A stretch of 64,000 nt of DNA from Paramacrobiotus metropolitanus (taxonomy: Eukaryota > Tardigrada > Eutardigrada > Parachela > Macrobiotidae): NCBI RefSeq assembly GCF_019649055.1, contig NW_026570281.1:186001-250000 (forward strand). The letters run 5' to 3'. Position numbers and translations under genes: made by a program. Position 1 is the stretch's first letter, and every line of letters begins with the position of its first letter. The notes below the pieces were generated by a model. That model was not told the origin of the DNA, made no database searches, and was given only the letters and a program-made list of their open reading frames with translations. Below, piece after piece: positions 62,858-64,000 of this stretch.

Positions 62858-64000
62858 TGCACCAGCAGTAATACTTCAGTACTGGGCTCTCGAACCTTGT
62901 ATTGTTATTCCTCGTCTTTATTTATGCCGCATTAGGTGCCGTGATTGGTGTGAGGCCCTACGTTCGTTTTACCATCGTTCTACCATAACAATGGCAAAAC
63001 ATACGAGGGGCCTGGTGGCTAGTGTTCCTGTAGAAAACTAGTAGAAATTTTTTATCACGACGACGCTTTGTGTGCCATAGAACAGACGGAATTACTGCAT
63101 GTTCAGTTACTTACATAATACCACTCTTGCAGCAGTTTTCTTGCTTTCAATAAATGCAATGGGTGATCGCGCTGCATGGTATGGCAGAATTAAAGTTATT
63201 AGCATAGGCCACCTGAATTATTATTAAGCGAAATTTGTTTTGAACTCCATAAAAGCTCCAGAATGGACCAGCAAAAAGGAGGCTTCAAAAGGCAGCAGGC
63301 ATTGTATTTACAGTTACAGTACATACAATAAGCGAGGATTAAGCATTCACCGTATTACTATAACGCGCTCGATTGTATTCGTAGGTATGCGTAATGCTGT
63401 AAAGGTTGTGGTTTAATTTCGATCGTAGCCACGAATACTGCCGTTGCGGGATTACGTTAACTGTTGTGCAGTGGCAAAAACCGGTGACCTTTCTGGCACG
63501 CAGCCACATATATGGGTGCTGGCGCTTGAGCCTAATCTCGAGTAACAATCACCAGTTAGCAGTAAAAACTGCTCACCAAAACGTGTGGTTGTGGGCGTAA
63601 GAATACAACTTCCTTCTAGTACCAGAAAGGGACATCTAGTTACCCGTGCTGGGTTTCTATCCGTCTACGGGTACGCTTCCACGGCGTTTACGAGCTTCTG
63701 CATTTATGGAAACTTTGGTCCAGGGAAAACCTCTCGTCGAGCCTTGTCGACAATTTAATTAAGTTATCAGGCGCTGGCTGCCACACGCCTTTTACTGGGA
63801 CGAAGATCGTATATCTCCTCTGACAACATGCAGTACGGTTGTTGCGTATGCCGGGCAAAAGGTCAATTCGCTAACAGCGGAAATGTTCATTCCCACGCTT
63901 TACGCGATAGTAATTTGATGGGATTTTGTTGACCAAATAGACTTACGGGCGAATTAAAAAAAATGCGAATCCAAATGACCTTTGTTACGCACACGGTGCC
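62858..64000. other. 3' flank of the cadherin-like gene
   Basis: This is about 1.1 kb with the 3' UTR and non-coding sequence. An AATAAA at about 63149 (TTCAATAAATGC) is a plausible poly(A) signal. No further gene is supported up to the window edge. Confidence 0.5.

Overview
The window is animal nuclear DNA. Almost every gene is split by GT-AG introns of about 60 bp to 4 kb, and the products are metazoan: two peptide-hormone-type GPCRs, a lysyl oxidase with SRCR domains, a doublecortin-like kinase, ASH2L, ROGDI, an SLC18B1-type transporter, NIT2, TMEM254 and a cadherin. GnRH/AKH/corazonin-type receptors and an arthropod-like TCAGT initiator suggest a protostome, probably an ecdysozoan. A tardigrade would fit the compact layout and the fungal-looking sugar transporter, but the species cannot be fixed from the sequence. 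All exon models were spliced by hand and checked for phase. Except where stated, each closes in one frame from ATG to stop.

Left part (1-27 kb). A GPCR on the minus strand starts at 5398 and runs off the left edge. Its 4-kb first intron holds a minisatellite of about 1.6 kb, and its second intron holds a 65-nt microRNA-like hairpin. Next come an intronless coiled-coil P-loop GTPase-like gene (minus), a sugar transporter (plus) with a repeat-filled 3.5-kb intron, and a second GPCR (plus). The second GPCR has its introns at the same places as the first, so the two are inverted paralogues. This part is gene-poor, with long non-coding gaps that carry inverted repeats.

Right part (27-63 kb). This part is denser. 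ROGDI (plus) converges on an SLC18B1-like transporter (minus). A complete two-exon LOXL lysyl oxidase lies inside the transporter's intron 8 on the same strand. DCLK (minus) and NIT2 (plus) are divergent across about 0.7 kb, and ASH2L (minus) and TMEM254 (plus) are divergent across about 0.57 kb, so each pair may share a promoter. A short cadherin-like membrane protein closes the window. Two non-autonomous transposon-like elements were found: a 908-bp mariner-like element in a NIT2 intron and a 537-bp inverted-repeat element between NIT2 and ASH2L.

There is no operon-like logic. The genes are mostly unrelated housekeeping, signalling and matrix genes. The points most worth a second look are the nested lysyl oxidase, the fungal-type transporter, the intronic hairpin, the intronless GTPase-like gene, and two short in-frame introns (66 and 99 nt) whose retention would keep the protein open.
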